A stretch of DNA of 64,000 bases from Sulfurimicrobium sp963741495 (GTDB lineage Bacteria > Pseudomonadota > Gammaproteobacteria > Burkholderiales > Sulfuricellaceae). Of the stretch, positions 9,854-19,947 are shown in pieces. Each line of letters starts with the position of its first letter. Position 1 is the first letter of the stretch. Location: the NCBI GenBank assembly GCA_963741495.1, contig CAVUID010000011.1:1-64000 (forward strand), in the 5' to 3' direction. The notes under the pieces are model-generated. The model saw only the letters and a list, made by a program, of their open reading frames with translations, had not been told where the DNA came from and ran no database searches. Both the position numbers and the translations under genes were made by a program.

Positions 9854-11434
9854 TCAAATCTTGAAGCGGTTGACGGTATTTCTCAAATGATGTGCCATGT
9901 TTTCCAGCTCTTCGGAAGCAGTCTGGGTCTGACTGATAGCCATGCTGTTGTTTTCAGTGATACTGGAAATTTTGTCAACATTGCGGCTGATGTCGGTGCT
10001 GGCCTGGACTTCTTCGTCCGTGGCGGCGGCAATGGTTTCCACGCCTTTGCTGACATTTTTTACGGTCTGGGAAGACTCTGCCAGAACCATGGCCAGATTT
10101 TCCATTGATTCCTGGCTGCTGGCCAGATGTTCCAGGCCCCGGTTGATGGATTCATCCACCCCGCTGGAGTGCTGAGATATTTCATGCGTCAGGTTGTCAA
10201 TTTCCCTGGCGGCGGCGGCAGATTTCTCCGCCAGTTTTCTCACCTCGTCGGCAACCACAGCAAAGCCGCGGCCCTGTTCGCCTGCGCGGGCCGCCTCAAT
10301 GGCGGCATTAAGTGCAAGCAGATTGGTTTGATCGGCGATATCGCGCACATGTTTGGTCATCTGGCGAATGCTCTGGGTGCTGTTGACGAATTGCGTTATC
10401 TTGCCTGCGATTTCCTGCACGGCCTGCTCCGCGATGTCGATTTCACCCAGCAACGCAGAAAGGCTTTCGTTGCCGTGATGTGAACTGTCCAGGCTTTCCC
10501 GCGCAATTTGCAGGACGCTCTGGGTGGTTTCTGCCACTGATGCCAGACTGACTGTCATTTCTTCAAGGGCTGCTGAAACGGCGCTGACTTCGTCCTGGGT
10601 TGAGGCGTTTTGGCTGGCCTGGCTGGACAGGCGGGCCAGTTGAGCCGATGCGCCGGACATTTTCTCGGCACTCATGATCACTTCGCCGTTGATGCCGCGG
10701 AATCCCAGCACCAGGGCATTGAGTGCCTGTGCTGTCTGGCCGATTTCGTCATCCCTGAAAATCCTGGCGCGGAGCGACATGTCCTCGTTTCCCTGGATGG
10801 CAATTAGAGTGGAACGCAGGCTATCCAGCGGAACGACGATGGCGCGGACAATGAACAGGCCAAGCACTGCTGCCAGCCCCAGGTTTAGCATTCCGAGGTT
10901 AAGCCCGCCCAGCCCTAGCACCGCGCTGGCGCTCGATATCATGGCGAACAGCACGATCATGCCGATCAGGCGGGTTTTGATGCTCAGGGCGCCAAACCGG
11001 TTCGCGAGTTGTGCCCCGTGCGCCTTGCCATCGCGCATGCGTGCATAAAGGGCATCTGCCTCATTGATCTGGGCGCGACTGGGCCTGGTGCGCACGGAGA
11101 GATAGCCGGTAATTTCCCCATGTTCGGTGATCGGGGTGACATTGGCCTCCACCCAGTAGTAGTTTCCGTTCTTGCAGCGGTTTTTTACGAAGCCATGCCA
11201 CAACTTGCCTGCCTGAACCTGCTTCCACAAATCGGCAAAGGCCTCCGGCGGCATGTCCGGGTGGCGCACGATGTTATGCGATTTTCCAATCAGTTCATTG
11301 GCGCTATATCCGCTGACCTCAATAAAATCAGCATTGGCGTAAGTAATCACACCGCGCGTGTCAGTTTTGGATATCAGTACCGCGCTGTCGCGGTAAATCG
11401 TTTCGGTGCTGGTGACCGGCAGGTTTTTCTTCAT
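9854..11434 (-). CDS. PAS-domain methyl-accepting chemotaxis protein, Aer-like
   Basis: Start set at 11434: GGGGGAAATAAAC precedes this ATG and the protein opens MKKNLPVTSTET, typical of Aer relatives. Domains: N-terminal PAS (about 10-125; NIVRHPDMPPEAFADLWK is the characteristic Aer PAS segment), two adjacent hydrophobic helices (about 155-195), HAMP, and a cytoplasmic signalling domain with QTNLLALNAAIEAARAGEQG. Aer-type receptors sense redox or energy state through PAS-bound FAD; whether FAD binds here is inference. It diverges from flrB across a ~0.3 kb intergenic region. Confidence 0.9.
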   Translation of the reverse strand: MKKNLPVTSTETIYRDSAVLISKTDTRGVITYANADFIEVSGYSANELIGKSHNIVRHPDMPPEAFADLWKQVQAGKLWHGFVKNRCKNGNYYWVEANVTPITEHGEITGYLSVRTRPSRAQINEADALYARMRDGKAHGAQLANRFGALSIKTRLIGMIVLFAMISSASAVLGLGGLNLGMLNLGLAAVLGLFIVRAIVVPLDSLRSTLIAIQGNEDMSLRARIFRDDEIGQTAQALNALVLGFRGINGEVIMSAEKMSGASAQLARLSSQASQNASTQDEVSAVSAALEEMTVSLASVAETTQSVLQIARESLDSSHHGNESLSALLGEIDIAEQAVQEIAGKITQFVNSTQSIRQMTKHVRDIADQTNLLALNAAIEAARAGEQGRGFAVVADEVRKLAEKSAAAAREIDNLTHEISQHSSGVDESINRGLEHLASSQESMENLAMVLAESSQTVKNVSKGVETIAAATDEEVQASTDISRNVDKISSITENNSMAISQTQTASEELENMAHHLRNTVNRFKI

Positions 11435-11701
11435 GTTTATTTCCCCCGTCAGGATCTTGCCTGATTTTTTTACTGAAAGTTCAAGAACCGTCAGGTCTAT
11501 GGTCAAGATTATTTTTAATAATGCTTACGCCGCAATATCCCTGAGCCTGAAATTGGACAGAAACCCCTCGTGCAATTTAAGGACTCCCTGCGATCTCTCA
11601 ATTAAGACAACCCCTGATCGCATTGTAGTGGATTCCCCTATGTCGTCAACAGCGCCTGATGCCTGCATGTCCGTAACAAATTTGATACGGGGTCCGGCAT
11701 G

Positions 11702-11707
11702 TATAAT
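11702..11707 (+). promoter_or_regulatory. Candidate -10 box for flrBC
   Basis: A perfect TATAAT lies here with a weak TTTGAT-like -35 about 15 bp upstream. If it is used, transcription starts near 11714. The ATG at 11699 would then lie upstream of the transcript, supporting the TTG start at 11735 for flrB. Confidence 0.4.
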
Positions 11708-11734
11708 GAGCGCATCATTTGTAAGGGGTTGCCC

Positions 11735-12904
11735 TTGTCCGAAGCCGCCAAACAAGTCAGTCCGCAGGAACTGGAGCAGGCATTCAGCCTATTCAATGAA
11801 GCCTCGGCCCAGCTTACGGGGGCTTATCATGAACTGCAGGGTCAGGTTGAGCGGTTGACGGGTGAATTGGCAGTGGCAAACGGAGAACTGCGTCGCCAGT
11901 ATCTGGAGAAGGAAGCACTATCCCAGCGCCTGGCTATGCTGTTGGCGGCTTTGCCTGCCGGGGTGGTGGTGGTGGATAGTGCGGGTCGGGTTAGTGATGC
12001 GAATGCCGCTGCGCAGCGTTTGTTGGGCGATGATCTTGCCGGGCAGGTGTGGGAGGCGGTGCTGGAGCGAAGCCTGATTCAGACAGCAACATCGCATGAA
12101 TGGGAAATGACGACAGCGGATGGCTCGCTGCGGCGGCTCAACCTCTCGATCAATCCGCTGGATCTTTTGGGCGGACGGATCGTGCTGTTGCATGACGTTA
12201 CGGAAGCCTATCAGATGGAGCAGGACCTGCAACGCCATCAGCGACTGTCGGCAATGGGCGAAATGGCTGCGGGCCTGGCCCATCAACTGCGTACTCCACT
12301 CTCCACGGCATTGCTATATACCGCTAACCTGAGCAAACCGGGGCTGGCCGAAACGGACCGTGCCCGTTTTGCGGAAAAGGCAGTGGCGCGCTTGCGCCAT
12401 CTGGAGCACCTGATTCAGGATATGCTGTCTTTTGTAAAAGGCCAGGCAGGCACGCGCGAAGTTTTCCCCTTGGCCGGATTGTTGGCAGAGCTGGCGCAAA
12501 TCATGGAGCCGCAAATGCTGGAACGTGGCGTGGTCCTGGTGGTCGAGGATGCTTATCCTGCCTGCGTGTTGCGCGCCGATCGCAAGGCCTTGACTGGCGC
12601 GCTGCTTAACTTGCTGGAAAATGCCTTGCAGGCAAGTGATGCTGGCGGCCGGGTCGTGCTGCAGGCTGCGCGCATCGAGAGCGGCATGCTGAAGTTGAGC
12701 GTGAGCGATACCGGGCGCGGTTTTGATGGGATAGTGAGCGGGCGTTTGTTCGAACCATTTTTTACCACTCGTACCGAGGGTACCGGTCTCGGTCTGGCAA
12801 TCGTGCGTAACGTAGTTGAAGCCCATGGTGGGAAGGTGGAGGCGCGTTCCTCCTGCGGAGAAGGAAGCGAATTTGTGTTGCGCTTGCCGGTAGAAAAAAT
12901 ATAA
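11735..12904 (+). CDS. flrB: Flagellar sensor histidine kinase FlrB/FleS
   Basis: Cytosolic kinase that phosphorylates FlrC to switch on middle flagellar genes. The open frame extends to an ATG at 11699, but a TTG at 11735 has a better ribosome site (AAGGGG) and lies downstream of a TATAAT box; I prefer it, giving MSEAAKQVSPQELEQAF. Domains: coiled-coil start, PAS (about 70-170), HisKA with MGEMAAGLAHQLRTPLS (phospho-acceptor His), HATPase with LLNLLENALQASD, DTGRGF and GTGLGLAIV. No membrane segment is seen. It is followed after 3 bp by flrC. Confidence 0.92.
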   Translation: MSEAAKQVSPQELEQAFSLFNEASAQLTGAYHELQGQVERLTGELAVANGELRRQYLEKEALSQRLAMLLAALPAGVVVVDSAGRVSDANAAAQRLLGDDLAGQVWEAVLERSLIQTATSHEWEMTTADGSLRRLNLSINPLDLLGGRIVLLHDVTEAYQMEQDLQRHQRLSAMGEMAAGLAHQLRTPLSTALLYTANLSKPGLAETDRARFAEKAVARLRHLEHLIQDMLSFVKGQAGTREVFPLAGLLAELAQIMEPQMLERGVVLVVEDAYPACVLRADRKALTGALLNLLENALQASDAGGRVVLQAARIESGMLKLSVSDTGRGFDGIVSGRLFEPFFTTRTEGTGLGLAIVRNVVEAHGGKVEARSSCGEGSEFVLRLPVEKI

Positions 12905-14245
12905 ATGAAAACACTGCCAATCTTGATAGTTGAGGATGACAAGGATTTGCGCGAGGCCTTGTGCGACACGCTTGCGCTTTCCGGGTATGAGGCAATTAGC
13001 GCTGTGGATGGCGTCATGGCGCTGGAAGTGTTGCGTCGCCGCACTGTAGGGCTGGTCGTGACTGACGTACAGATGCAGCCTATGGATGGTCATACCCTGC
13101 TGGTCGAAATCAAGCAGGTTTACCCGCAATTGCCGGTGTTGCTGATGACTGCCTACGGGGTGATCGACAAGGCCGTTGAGGCCATGCGGGCAGGGGCTTG
13201 TCATTACCTGACCAAGCCCTTCGAGCCGGACGCCTTGCTGGCTGAAGTGGTGCGTTACATGCTGCCGGCTCCTGCCGATGGTGCGGTTGAAGTGCTGGCC
13301 GAAGATGCGCGTTCACGAGAACTGTTTGCTTTGGCGCAGCGGGTGGCCGCAACCGTGGCAACCGTCATGATTACGGGCGAGAGCGGTACCGGCAAGGAGG
13401 TTGTGGCGCGTTTTATTCACCGCGCTTCTCCACGCGCCGGCGGGCCTTTTGTGGCGATCAATTGCGCTGCCATCCCGGAAAACCTGCTGGAGGCGACTCT
13501 CTTTGGTCATGAGAAGGGCGCTTTTACCGGCGCGCAGCAGTCCCAGGCTGGCAAGTTCGAACAGGCCCAGGGCGGGACCTTGCTGCTGGATGAAATATCC
13601 GAAATGCCGTTGGCGCTGCAGGCCAAATTGCTGCGCGTATTGCAGGAAAAGGAAGTGGAGAGAGTTGGCGGGCGCAAGGCGGTTGCGCTGGATGTGCGCG
13701 TGCTTGCCACTTCCAATCGCGATCTTGTAGCAGAGGTAAAGCGCGGCGGATTCCGCGAAGATCTGTATTACCGGCTTAATGTGTTCCCGCTGGAAATGCC
13801 CGCATTGCGAGATCGACCTGCCGATATCGTGCCGCTGGCACAACAGTTTATCAGTCGCTTTGCCGCAGGCTTCGGGCGTGCCGGTGTTTCCCTGTCGGCG
13901 GGAGCGGCAAGGCAATTGACGCAATATGACTGGCCGGGTAACATCAGGGAGCTTGAAAACGTCATACAGCGCGCGCTTATTCTGGTGCCTGGCGATTTGA
14001 TCGAGGTCGAGCACTTGCCGCAAGTGTCGAGGGGGCTATCGCCGTCAATGGCTGAGCCTCCCGCAGACGTGCCGCTGGATATGAAGTCACTGGAGCGTGC
14101 GCACATCATGGAGGCGCTGGATGCGGTGAAAGGTTCGCGCAAACTGGCCGCGCAGCGACTGGGCATGAGTGAGCGCACCTTGCGTTACAAGTTGCAGCAA
14201 TATCGGGAAGAGAGCGCTGCCTCTGGGCAGGCTTCCAGTAATTAG
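12905..14245 (+). CDS. flrC: Sigma-54-dependent flagellar response regulator FlrC/FleR
   Basis: Activator of RpoN-dependent flagellar operons. Receiver domain (1-120) with phospho-acceptor Asp54 in VVTDVQMQPMDG; AAA+ central domain with Walker A GESGTGKE, the sigma-54 contact loop GAFTGA near residue 205 and Walker B GGTLLLDEIS; C-terminal Fis-type helix-turn-helix (GSRKLAAQRLGMSERTLRYKL). At 446 residues it is of normal length. I looked for a -24/-12 promoter in front of fliE and found none with correct spacing, so its nearest target promoter is not identified here. Confidence 0.95.
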   Translation: MKTLPILIVEDDKDLREALCDTLALSGYEAISAVDGVMALEVLRRRTVGLVVTDVQMQPMDGHTLLVEIKQVYPQLPVLLMTAYGVIDKAVEAMRAGACHYLTKPFEPDALLAEVVRYMLPAPADGAVEVLAEDARSRELFALAQRVAATVATVMITGESGTGKEVVARFIHRASPRAGGPFVAINCAAIPENLLEATLFGHEKGAFTGAQQSQAGKFEQAQGGTLLLDEISEMPLALQAKLLRVLQEKEVERVGGRKAVALDVRVLATSNRDLVAEVKRGGFREDLYYRLNVFPLEMPALRDRPADIVPLAQQFISRFAAGFGRAGVSLSAGAARQLTQYDWPGNIRELENVIQRALILVPGDLIEVEHLPQVSRGLSPSMAEPPADVPLDMKSLERAHIMEALDAVKGSRKLAAQRLGMSERTLRYKLQQYREESAASGQASSN

Positions 14246-14300
14246 GGTATGGTTTTTGCTTGTTTGTGGCATATGAACTGATGCCGGAGATTTATTAATC

Positions 14301-14618
14301 ATGAATATGCAGGGAATTGACCAGTTGCTCAGCCAGATGCAGGCAACTGCCGCCGTGGCGGGAGGTGGCAGCGCACAGCAGGCGCCGCAAGAGGGGGCAG
14401 ATTTTGCCGCCATGCTCAAGACTTCCATCGATCAGGTCAACAGTGCGCAGCAAGGGTCTGCGGAAATGGCAAAGAATTTCGAACTGGGTACGTCCGATGC
14501 CAGCCTGCAGGAAGTGATGGTTTCGCTACAAAAGGCGAACCTGTCCTTTCAGACCATGGTGCAGGTGCGAAACAAGCTGGTTTCCGCGTATCAGGATATT
14601 ATGAACATGCCGGTATGA
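14301..14618 (+). CDS. fliE: Flagellar hook-basal body protein FliE
   Basis: A 105-residue protein linking the MS ring to the proximal rod, and an early export substrate. The N-terminus MNMQGIDQLLSQMQ and C-terminal half (DASLQEVMVSLQKANLSFQTMVQVRNKL) match the family closely; the final NKLVSAYQDIMNMPV is the conserved end. It is the first structural gene after the flrBC regulators, about 55 bp downstream, and precedes fliF. Confidence 0.95.
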   Translation: MNMQGIDQLLSQMQATAAVAGGGSAQQAPQEGADFAAMLKTSIDQVNSAQQGSAEMAKNFELGTSDASLQEVMVSLQKANLSFQTMVQVRNKLVSAYQDIMNMPV

Positions 14619-14699
14619 TGTCTCTGGGTTCTTTGTAGATGTTTTTTTTTTCTTCTTCCCGGTGCGTTTAGCAGGGGTTAACTTACACAGAGTTTATCA

Positions 14700-16359
14700 A
14701 TGGCAGTAGCGGCCCAGGACACGGCTTTAGGCAGATTGCGCGGAGGACTCGGCCATTTGAGCAATCAGCAGAAGCTGGGCTTGATGTTCGCGGTGGCTGC
14801 GATTATCGCGCTCATGTCGGGCAGCTGGATGTGGTCCCAGACGCCCGACTACCGGGTGCTCTACAGTAATCTCTCCGACCGCGACGGCGGTACGATTATC
14901 TCCTCCCTGCAGCAGATGAACATCCCTTACAAGATGGCCGAAGGTGGGGGTGCCATTCTGGTTCCTTCCAATCAGGTTTACGAGGTGCGACTGCGCCTTG
15001 CTTCCCAGGGTCTGCCCAAGGGGAGCGTGGTTGGTTTCGAACTGATGGATGGCCAGAAGCTTGGCATGAGCGAGTTTCAGGAGCGGGTCAATTACCAGCG
15101 TGCGCTGGAGGGAGAGATTACCCGTTCCATCCAGTCGCTTTCTGCGGTGCAGGGCGCGCGCGTGCATCTTGCCATTCCTCGCCCCTCGGTCTTTATTCGC
15201 GATCAGCAGAAACCCAGCGCGTCTGTTTTACTGAGCCTTTATGCTGGCCGAAGTCTTGATGCGGCCCAGGTGAGCGGCATCGCGCACCTTATTTCCAGCA
15301 GTGTGCCCGACCTGCCGGTGAAGAATGTGACCGTGGTGGATCAGAACGGCAACCTGCTCACAGGCGCCGGGGATGGGGCCGGCAAGTATGCGGGCCTGGA
15401 TCCGTCGCAGCTGGATTACCTGCATCAGGTTGAGCAGAGCTATGTCAAGCGCATTGAGTCCATTCTTCTGCCGATTCTGGGGCAGGGCAATATCAGGGCT
15501 CAGGTAGCCGCTGATCTGGATTTCGCCATGGTCGAGCAGACGGCGGAAACCTATAAACCCAACCCGGTGCCGAATGAAGCTGCCATCCGCAGCCAGCAGA
15601 TGAGTGAAACCAATGGTGATGCCGGCAAACAGGCCAGCGGTGTGCCCGGGCGCATTGTCCAACCAGCCGCCGGGAGCGGCAAGCGCGCCGATTACTGCTG
15701 CCGCTGCGCCGGGTGCGGGCGGGGCCGCCGGGGCATCTGCTGGCGGTGCCAATGTTCATAAGGAATCTACCGTCAACTTCGAAGTGGACAAAACCATTCA
15801 GCACGTTCGTCAGCCGGTGGGCAGCGTCAAACGTCTCTCGGTCGCGGTGGTGGTGAACCACCGCAAGGATGGGAAGGGTGTTAACAAGCCGCTTGGCCAG
15901 GCCGAGCTGGATCAGGTCCAGAATCTGGTCAAGGAGGCAATGGGTTTCAGTCAGGCTCGTGGCGATACCTTGAATGTCGTCAATGCCGCCTTTACCGAGA
16001 GCGAGGCAGTGGAAATTCCGCCTGTTCCATTGTGGAAAGAGCCTGGCAACATGGCTTTGGTGAAAGAAATCGGAAAAAACCTGCTGATTGCTGCCTTGCT
16101 TTTCTACCTGGTATTTGGCGTCATTCGCCCCATCCTGCGTGATCTCGCCCGCCCGCATGCGCACGGGGGTGAACATGCGGGCGTGACGGGCGAGGAAGGC
16201 GAAGAAGGAGAGGGGGGCGCTGAGATTTCACAGGAAGGTGCCTCGAAGGCGGCCCGCGCAGCAGGTTATGAAGAGAATCTCAAGGCGGCCAAGGAACTGG
16301 CAAAACAGGACCCGCGCGTGGTGGCGAGTGTCGTGAAAGATTGGGTGGGAGCAGAGTGA
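14700..16359 (+). CDS. fliF: Flagellar MS-ring protein FliF, with a one-base frameshift
   Basis: Builds the inner-membrane MS ring. The first part (14700 to about 15651) has the N-terminal membrane helix (LMFAVAAIIALMSGSWM) and the YscJ-like ring domains (DRDGGTIISSLQQMNIPY, ARVHLAIPRPSVF). The second part supplies the C-terminal ring region, second membrane helix (LLIAALLFYLVFGVIRPIL) and the FliG-binding tail. One extra C near 15651 (after GTGCCCGGG) separates them; dropping it gives GVPGALSNQPPG and a normal ~553-residue protein. Since the rest of the flagellar set is intact, this is either a sequencing error or a very recent motility-killing mutation. Confidence 0.9.
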
Positions 16360-17351
16360 GCGACGACGGCGTTATCAAGAGTGCCATTTTGCTGATGACC
16401 CTGGGGGAAGAGGAGGCATCCGAGGTATTCAAGCATCTTGGCCCGAAAGAGGTGCAGAAGCTGGGGTCTGCAATGGCGACCCTGAAAAATGTGAAACGCG
16501 ACCAGATCGAAGGCGTGTTGAATGATTTTCGCAAGGAAGCTGAGGAAAAAACACATGTTGGCATGGCCAACGACGAATATATCCGTTCAGTCCTGACCAA
16601 GGCGCTGGGCAACGAACGCGCAGGCACCCTGATTGATCGCATTCTGCAGGGTGGCGACACAGCGGGCATCGAGAGCCTGAAATGGATGGATGCCGGTGCC
16701 GTGGCGGAGCTGATCAAGAACGAGCATCCCCAGATCATTGCCACTATCCTCGTGCATCTGGACCGGGATCAGGCCAGCGCGATTCTGGGCTCCTTTGTCG
16801 AACGACTGCGCAATGATGTCATTCTGCGCATCGCGACGCTGGATGGCATTCAGCCATCCGCCCTGAAAGAGCTGAATGATGTGCTGACCAAGTTGCTGGC
16901 CGGCAATACCAATATCAAGAAAAGCGCCATGGGTGGCGTGCGTGCTGCGGCAGAGATTCTCAATTTCATGGGAACGGCCAACGAAACTTCGGTGATCAAT
17001 AGTGTCCGCGACTATGACCCGGAACTGGCGCAGGGCATTCAGGACGAGATGTTCGTGTTTGATAATCTGAATGATCTGGATGATCGTTCGATCCAGCTGC
17101 TGCTGCGTGAAGTCCAGTCAGAATCCCTGATTCTTGCCCTGAAAGGCGCGACGCCTGACCTGCGAGAAAAGATTTTCAAGAACATGTCTTCCCGTGCTGC
17201 GGAGATGCTGCGCGACGACCTCGAAGCCAAAGGGCCGGTACGGCTGTCCGAAGTCGAGGCTGAACAGAAAGAAATTCTCAAAGTGGTGCGTCGCCTGGCA
17301 GATGAAGGTCAAATCGTGCTCGGAGGCAAGGGCGACGAGCAGATGGTCTGA
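16356..17351 (+). CDS. fliG: Flagellar motor switch protein FliG
   Basis: Rotor protein that binds FliF and interacts with MotA. The GTG at 16356 overlaps the fliF stop (GTGA), with GGGAG upstream, and gives VSDDGVIKSAILLMTLGEEEA, the usual family start; an in-frame ATG at 16341 is less likely. The middle and C-terminal domains are complete, including the torque helix region (DDRSIQLLLREVQSESLILALKG) with alternating charges. About 331 residues, normal for the family. Confidence 0.95.
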   Translation: MSDDGVIKSAILLMTLGEEEASEVFKHLGPKEVQKLGSAMATLKNVKRDQIEGVLNDFRKEAEEKTHVGMANDEYIRSVLTKALGNERAGTLIDRILQGGDTAGIESLKWMDAGAVAELIKNEHPQIIATILVHLDRDQASAILGSFVERLRNDVILRIATLDGIQPSALKELNDVLTKLLAGNTNIKKSAMGGVRAAAEILNFMGTANETSVINSVRDYDPELAQGIQDEMFVFDNLNDLDDRSIQLLLREVQSESLILALKGATPDLREKIFKNMSSRAAEMLRDDLEAKGPVRLSEVEAEQKEILKVVRRLADEGQIVLGGKGDEQMV

Positions 17352-17373
17352 TCGTTTGCTAGCCTATTAAAGC

Positions 17374-18030
17374 ATGTCCAAAAACATTATCCCGAAAGAG
17401 CAGTTAAGTGCATACCAGCGCTGGGAGATGGATGCCTTTGAGGATCCGAAGGCCAGTGCAGAGAGCGCCAGCGGCAGCCAGGTAAAGCTACCTACCGCCG
17501 AAGCGATCGAAGTCATGCACCAGCAGGCGCATCAGGAAGGCTACAGTGAAGGCTTCGAGCAGGGCAAGGCAGAGGGATACCGCGAGGGGCAGGAACAATC
17601 CAGGCTGGAGGCACAACGACTGAATGGCTTGCTGAACCAGGTGGATGAAGCCATGCAGCAACTGGATCAGGAAGTGTCGCAGGCATTGCTCGATCTGGCG
17701 CTCGGCATTGCGCGCCAGATGTTGCGCCAGGCGCTGCCAGTGAGGCCGGAGCTGATTCTGGCTGTGGTGAAGGAAGCCATTAACAGTTTTCCTCAGGCCA
17801 ATCAGCATCCGCAACTGGTTTTGCATCCACAGGACGCCGCTTTGGTGCGCGTCAGTCTTGAGGCGGAGCTTGCCCACGGCCACTGGCGAGTGGTTGAGAA
17901 TAGCCAGATCGAGCCTGGTGGCTGCCGCCTTGAAACCTCCCATGGCGAACTTGATGCCACACTTGAAAAGCGCTGGCAAAATGTACTCGAATCACTGGGA
18001 CAAAACGGAGATTGGCTGGCGCCGAAATGA
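17374..18030 (+). CDS. fliH: Flagellar export regulator FliH
   Basis: Regulates the export ATPase FliI. The 218-residue protein has a Glu/Gln-rich coiled-coil middle with repeated small-residue spacing (GYSEGFEQGKAEGYREGQEQ), typical of the FliH GxxxG-like segment, and a C-terminal FliI-binding domain with LALGIARQMLRQAL. Its stop overlaps the fliI start (ATGA), pointing to translational coupling. Confidence 0.92.
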   Translation: MSKNIIPKEQLSAYQRWEMDAFEDPKASAESASGSQVKLPTAEAIEVMHQQAHQEGYSEGFEQGKAEGYREGQEQSRLEAQRLNGLLNQVDEAMQQLDQEVSQALLDLALGIARQMLRQALPVRPELILAVVKEAINSFPQANQHPQLVLHPQDAALVRVSLEAELAHGHWRVVENSQIEPGGCRLETSHGELDATLEKRWQNVLESLGQNGDWLAPK

Positions 18031-19424
18031 ACCTGAGAGAGAACTGGCAAAATAATCTGCAGAATTGCCGGGAGATCGTGGAGGGTAATCCTCCCTGGGT
18101 CGTGACCGGTCGGCTGACACGGGTGACCGGACTGGTGATGGAGGCGGTTGGTCTCAAGCTTGCTGTAGGTAGCAGCTGCATTGTTTCCATGCCGGATGGG
18201 CATGACGTGGAAGCGGAAGTCGTCGGCTTTTCCGGGGAGCGTTTGCTGCTGATGCCTTCTACCGATGTTTACGGGCTGACGCCGGGGGCAAAAGTTACGC
18301 CCGCTGTCAGTAACTTGCCTCCGCAGTCTCAGCCGACAGGTCGTCCCGGCCAGCACCGTCGTGTCGAAGACCGTGCCAAGCATGTGGCGGTGGGTGACCG
18401 GCTGCTGGGGCGCGTCATCGATGGCGCAGGCCGCCCCCTGGATGCTCTGGGGCCACTCCTGACTGATTGTACCGTTCCCCTGCAAAGCAGATCCTTCAAT
18501 CCGCTTTCCAGAGCGCCGATCCGGGATGTGCTGAATGTTGGTGTGCGTGCCATCAATGCCTTGCTGTGTGTGGGGCGTGGTCAGCGCATGGGGCTGTTTG
18601 CCGGCAGCGGAATCGGCAAGAGTGTGCTGCTGGGAATGATGGCGCGCTACACCAGCGCCGATGTGATTGTGGTCGGACTGATTGGCGAGCGGGGGCGTGA
18701 GGTTAAGGAGTTCATCGAGAATATTCTTGGTGCCGAAGGTCTTGCGCGTTCGGTGATCGTGGCCGCGCCGGCCGATACGCCCCCATTGCTGCGCTTGCAT
18801 GGCGCATCCTATGCAACAGCGATTGCGGAATATTTTCGCGATCAGGGCAAGCATGTCCTGCTGATCATGGATTCACTGACGCGCTATGCCATGGCGCAGC
18901 GTGAAATTGCGCTGGCGATTGGCGAGCCGCCAGCCACCAAGGGATATCCGCCTTCGGTCTTTGCCAGGCTGCCGCAACTGGTGGAGCGTGCCGGCAATGG
19001 CCGCGACGGTGGCGGCTCGATCACGGCCTTTTATACCGTTCTGACCGAAGGCGATGATCAGCAGGATCCTATCGCCGATAGCGCACGGGCCATTCTTGAT
19101 GGCCATGTCGTGTTGTCGCGTTCTCTTGCCGATCAGGGGCATTACCCGGCAATCGATATCGAGGCTTCGATCAGCCGTGCCATGACCGAGTTGATCACTC
19201 CCCAGCACCTGGAATGGGTGCGGCGCTTCAAGCAGCTGTATTCGCGCTACCATCGCAGCCGGGATCTGATCAGTGTCGGCGCCTATGTCAAGGGTGGCGA
19301 CCCTCTGCTGGATGAGGCGATCATGATGTACCCGCGACTCGAGGCGTTTCTTCAGCAAAGCATGCGGCAGCAGGTCAACGAGCACGAGAGTGTGGCGCAG
19401 CTGGCCGCGCTGTTCGGCCATTAA
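18027..19424 (+). CDS. fliI: Flagellum-specific ATPase FliI
   Basis: ATPase of the flagellar type III export apparatus. I place the start at 18027, where ATG overlaps the fliH stop as ATGA; a longer form from 18012 is less likely. Walker A is FAGSGIGKSVLLGMM near residue 193, Walker B is VLLIMDSLTRYAMAQRE, and the F1-beta-like segment EPPATKGYPPSVFARLPQL follows. 465 residues, standard length. Confidence 0.96.
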   Translation: MNLRENWQNNLQNCREIVEGNPPWVVTGRLTRVTGLVMEAVGLKLAVGSSCIVSMPDGHDVEAEVVGFSGERLLLMPSTDVYGLTPGAKVTPAVSNLPPQSQPTGRPGQHRRVEDRAKHVAVGDRLLGRVIDGAGRPLDALGPLLTDCTVPLQSRSFNPLSRAPIRDVLNVGVRAINALLCVGRGQRMGLFAGSGIGKSVLLGMMARYTSADVIVVGLIGERGREVKEFIENILGAEGLARSVIVAAPADTPPLLRLHGASYATAIAEYFRDQGKHVLLIMDSLTRYAMAQREIALAIGEPPATKGYPPSVFARLPQLVERAGNGRDGGGSITAFYTVLTEGDDQQDPIADSARAILDGHVVLSRSLADQGHYPAIDIEASISRAMTELITPQHLEWVRRFKQLYSRYHRSRDLISVGAYVKGGDPLLDEAIMMYPRLEAFLQQSMRQQVNEHESVAQLAALFGH

Positions 19425-19442
19425 GTTCGCTGAAGCCTCATC

Positions 19443-19889
19443 ATGGCGCGTAAATTCCCACTGCAACCCCTGCTAGATCTGTCCCAGAATAACGTGGATT
19501 CGGCAGCAAAAAACCTTCAGGCTTTGAAAGTTCGCTGGAATGACGCCGAGGAAAAACTCAAACAGTTGCTGACATACCGGGAGAGTTATCGGGAGCGTTT
19601 GCGTGAATCCGGCAGTGGCGGGACCTCTGCCATGGCCCTGAGGGATTTTCAGCTTTTTCTGGCCAAGCTGGATACTGCAATCAAATTGCAGCAGGATGAA
19701 GTCACGCGTTGCCAGTCTCGCTGGGGTGACGGGCAGCAGGAATGGTTGCGGCAGCGCGGCAAACTCAAGGCTTTTGATACGCTGTCCCAGCGCCATCGGC
19801 GCGCTGAAGAAAAACGCGAAAACCAGATTGAACAGAAGGAGCAGGACGAATTGTCCAGTAAGAAAAATGGCATGGGTGGTGAGCAGTGA
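19443..19889 (+). CDS. fliJ: Flagellar export chaperone FliJ
   Basis: A 148-residue, almost fully helical, charged protein beginning MARKFPLQPLLDLSQNNVDSA, characteristic of FliJ, which forms a coiled-coil stalk that fits into the FliI hexamer. Position between fliI and fliK is canonical. Sequence beyond the N-terminus is poorly conserved, as usual. Confidence 0.88.
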   Translation: MARKFPLQPLLDLSQNNVDSAAKNLQALKVRWNDAEEKLKQLLTYRESYRERLRESGSGGTSAMALRDFQLFLAKLDTAIKLQQDEVTRCQSRWGDGQQEWLRQRGKLKAFDTLSQRHRRAEEKRENQIEQKEQDELSSKKNGMGGEQ

Positions 19890-19947
19890 TGGTGGCATGA
19901 ATTTTGCTGAAAACTCAATCAGACAACGTGCTGAATGAGGTCAAAAT

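Noticed and set aside
11525..11755. Minus-strand open frame of 76 residues between the PAS-MCP and flrB
   Set aside because: Overlaps the flrB start, has no ribosome site and no family match.
14246..14300. Possible sigma-54 promoter before fliE
   Set aside because: TGGCAT and TGATGC are present but the GG-GC distance is 13 bp.
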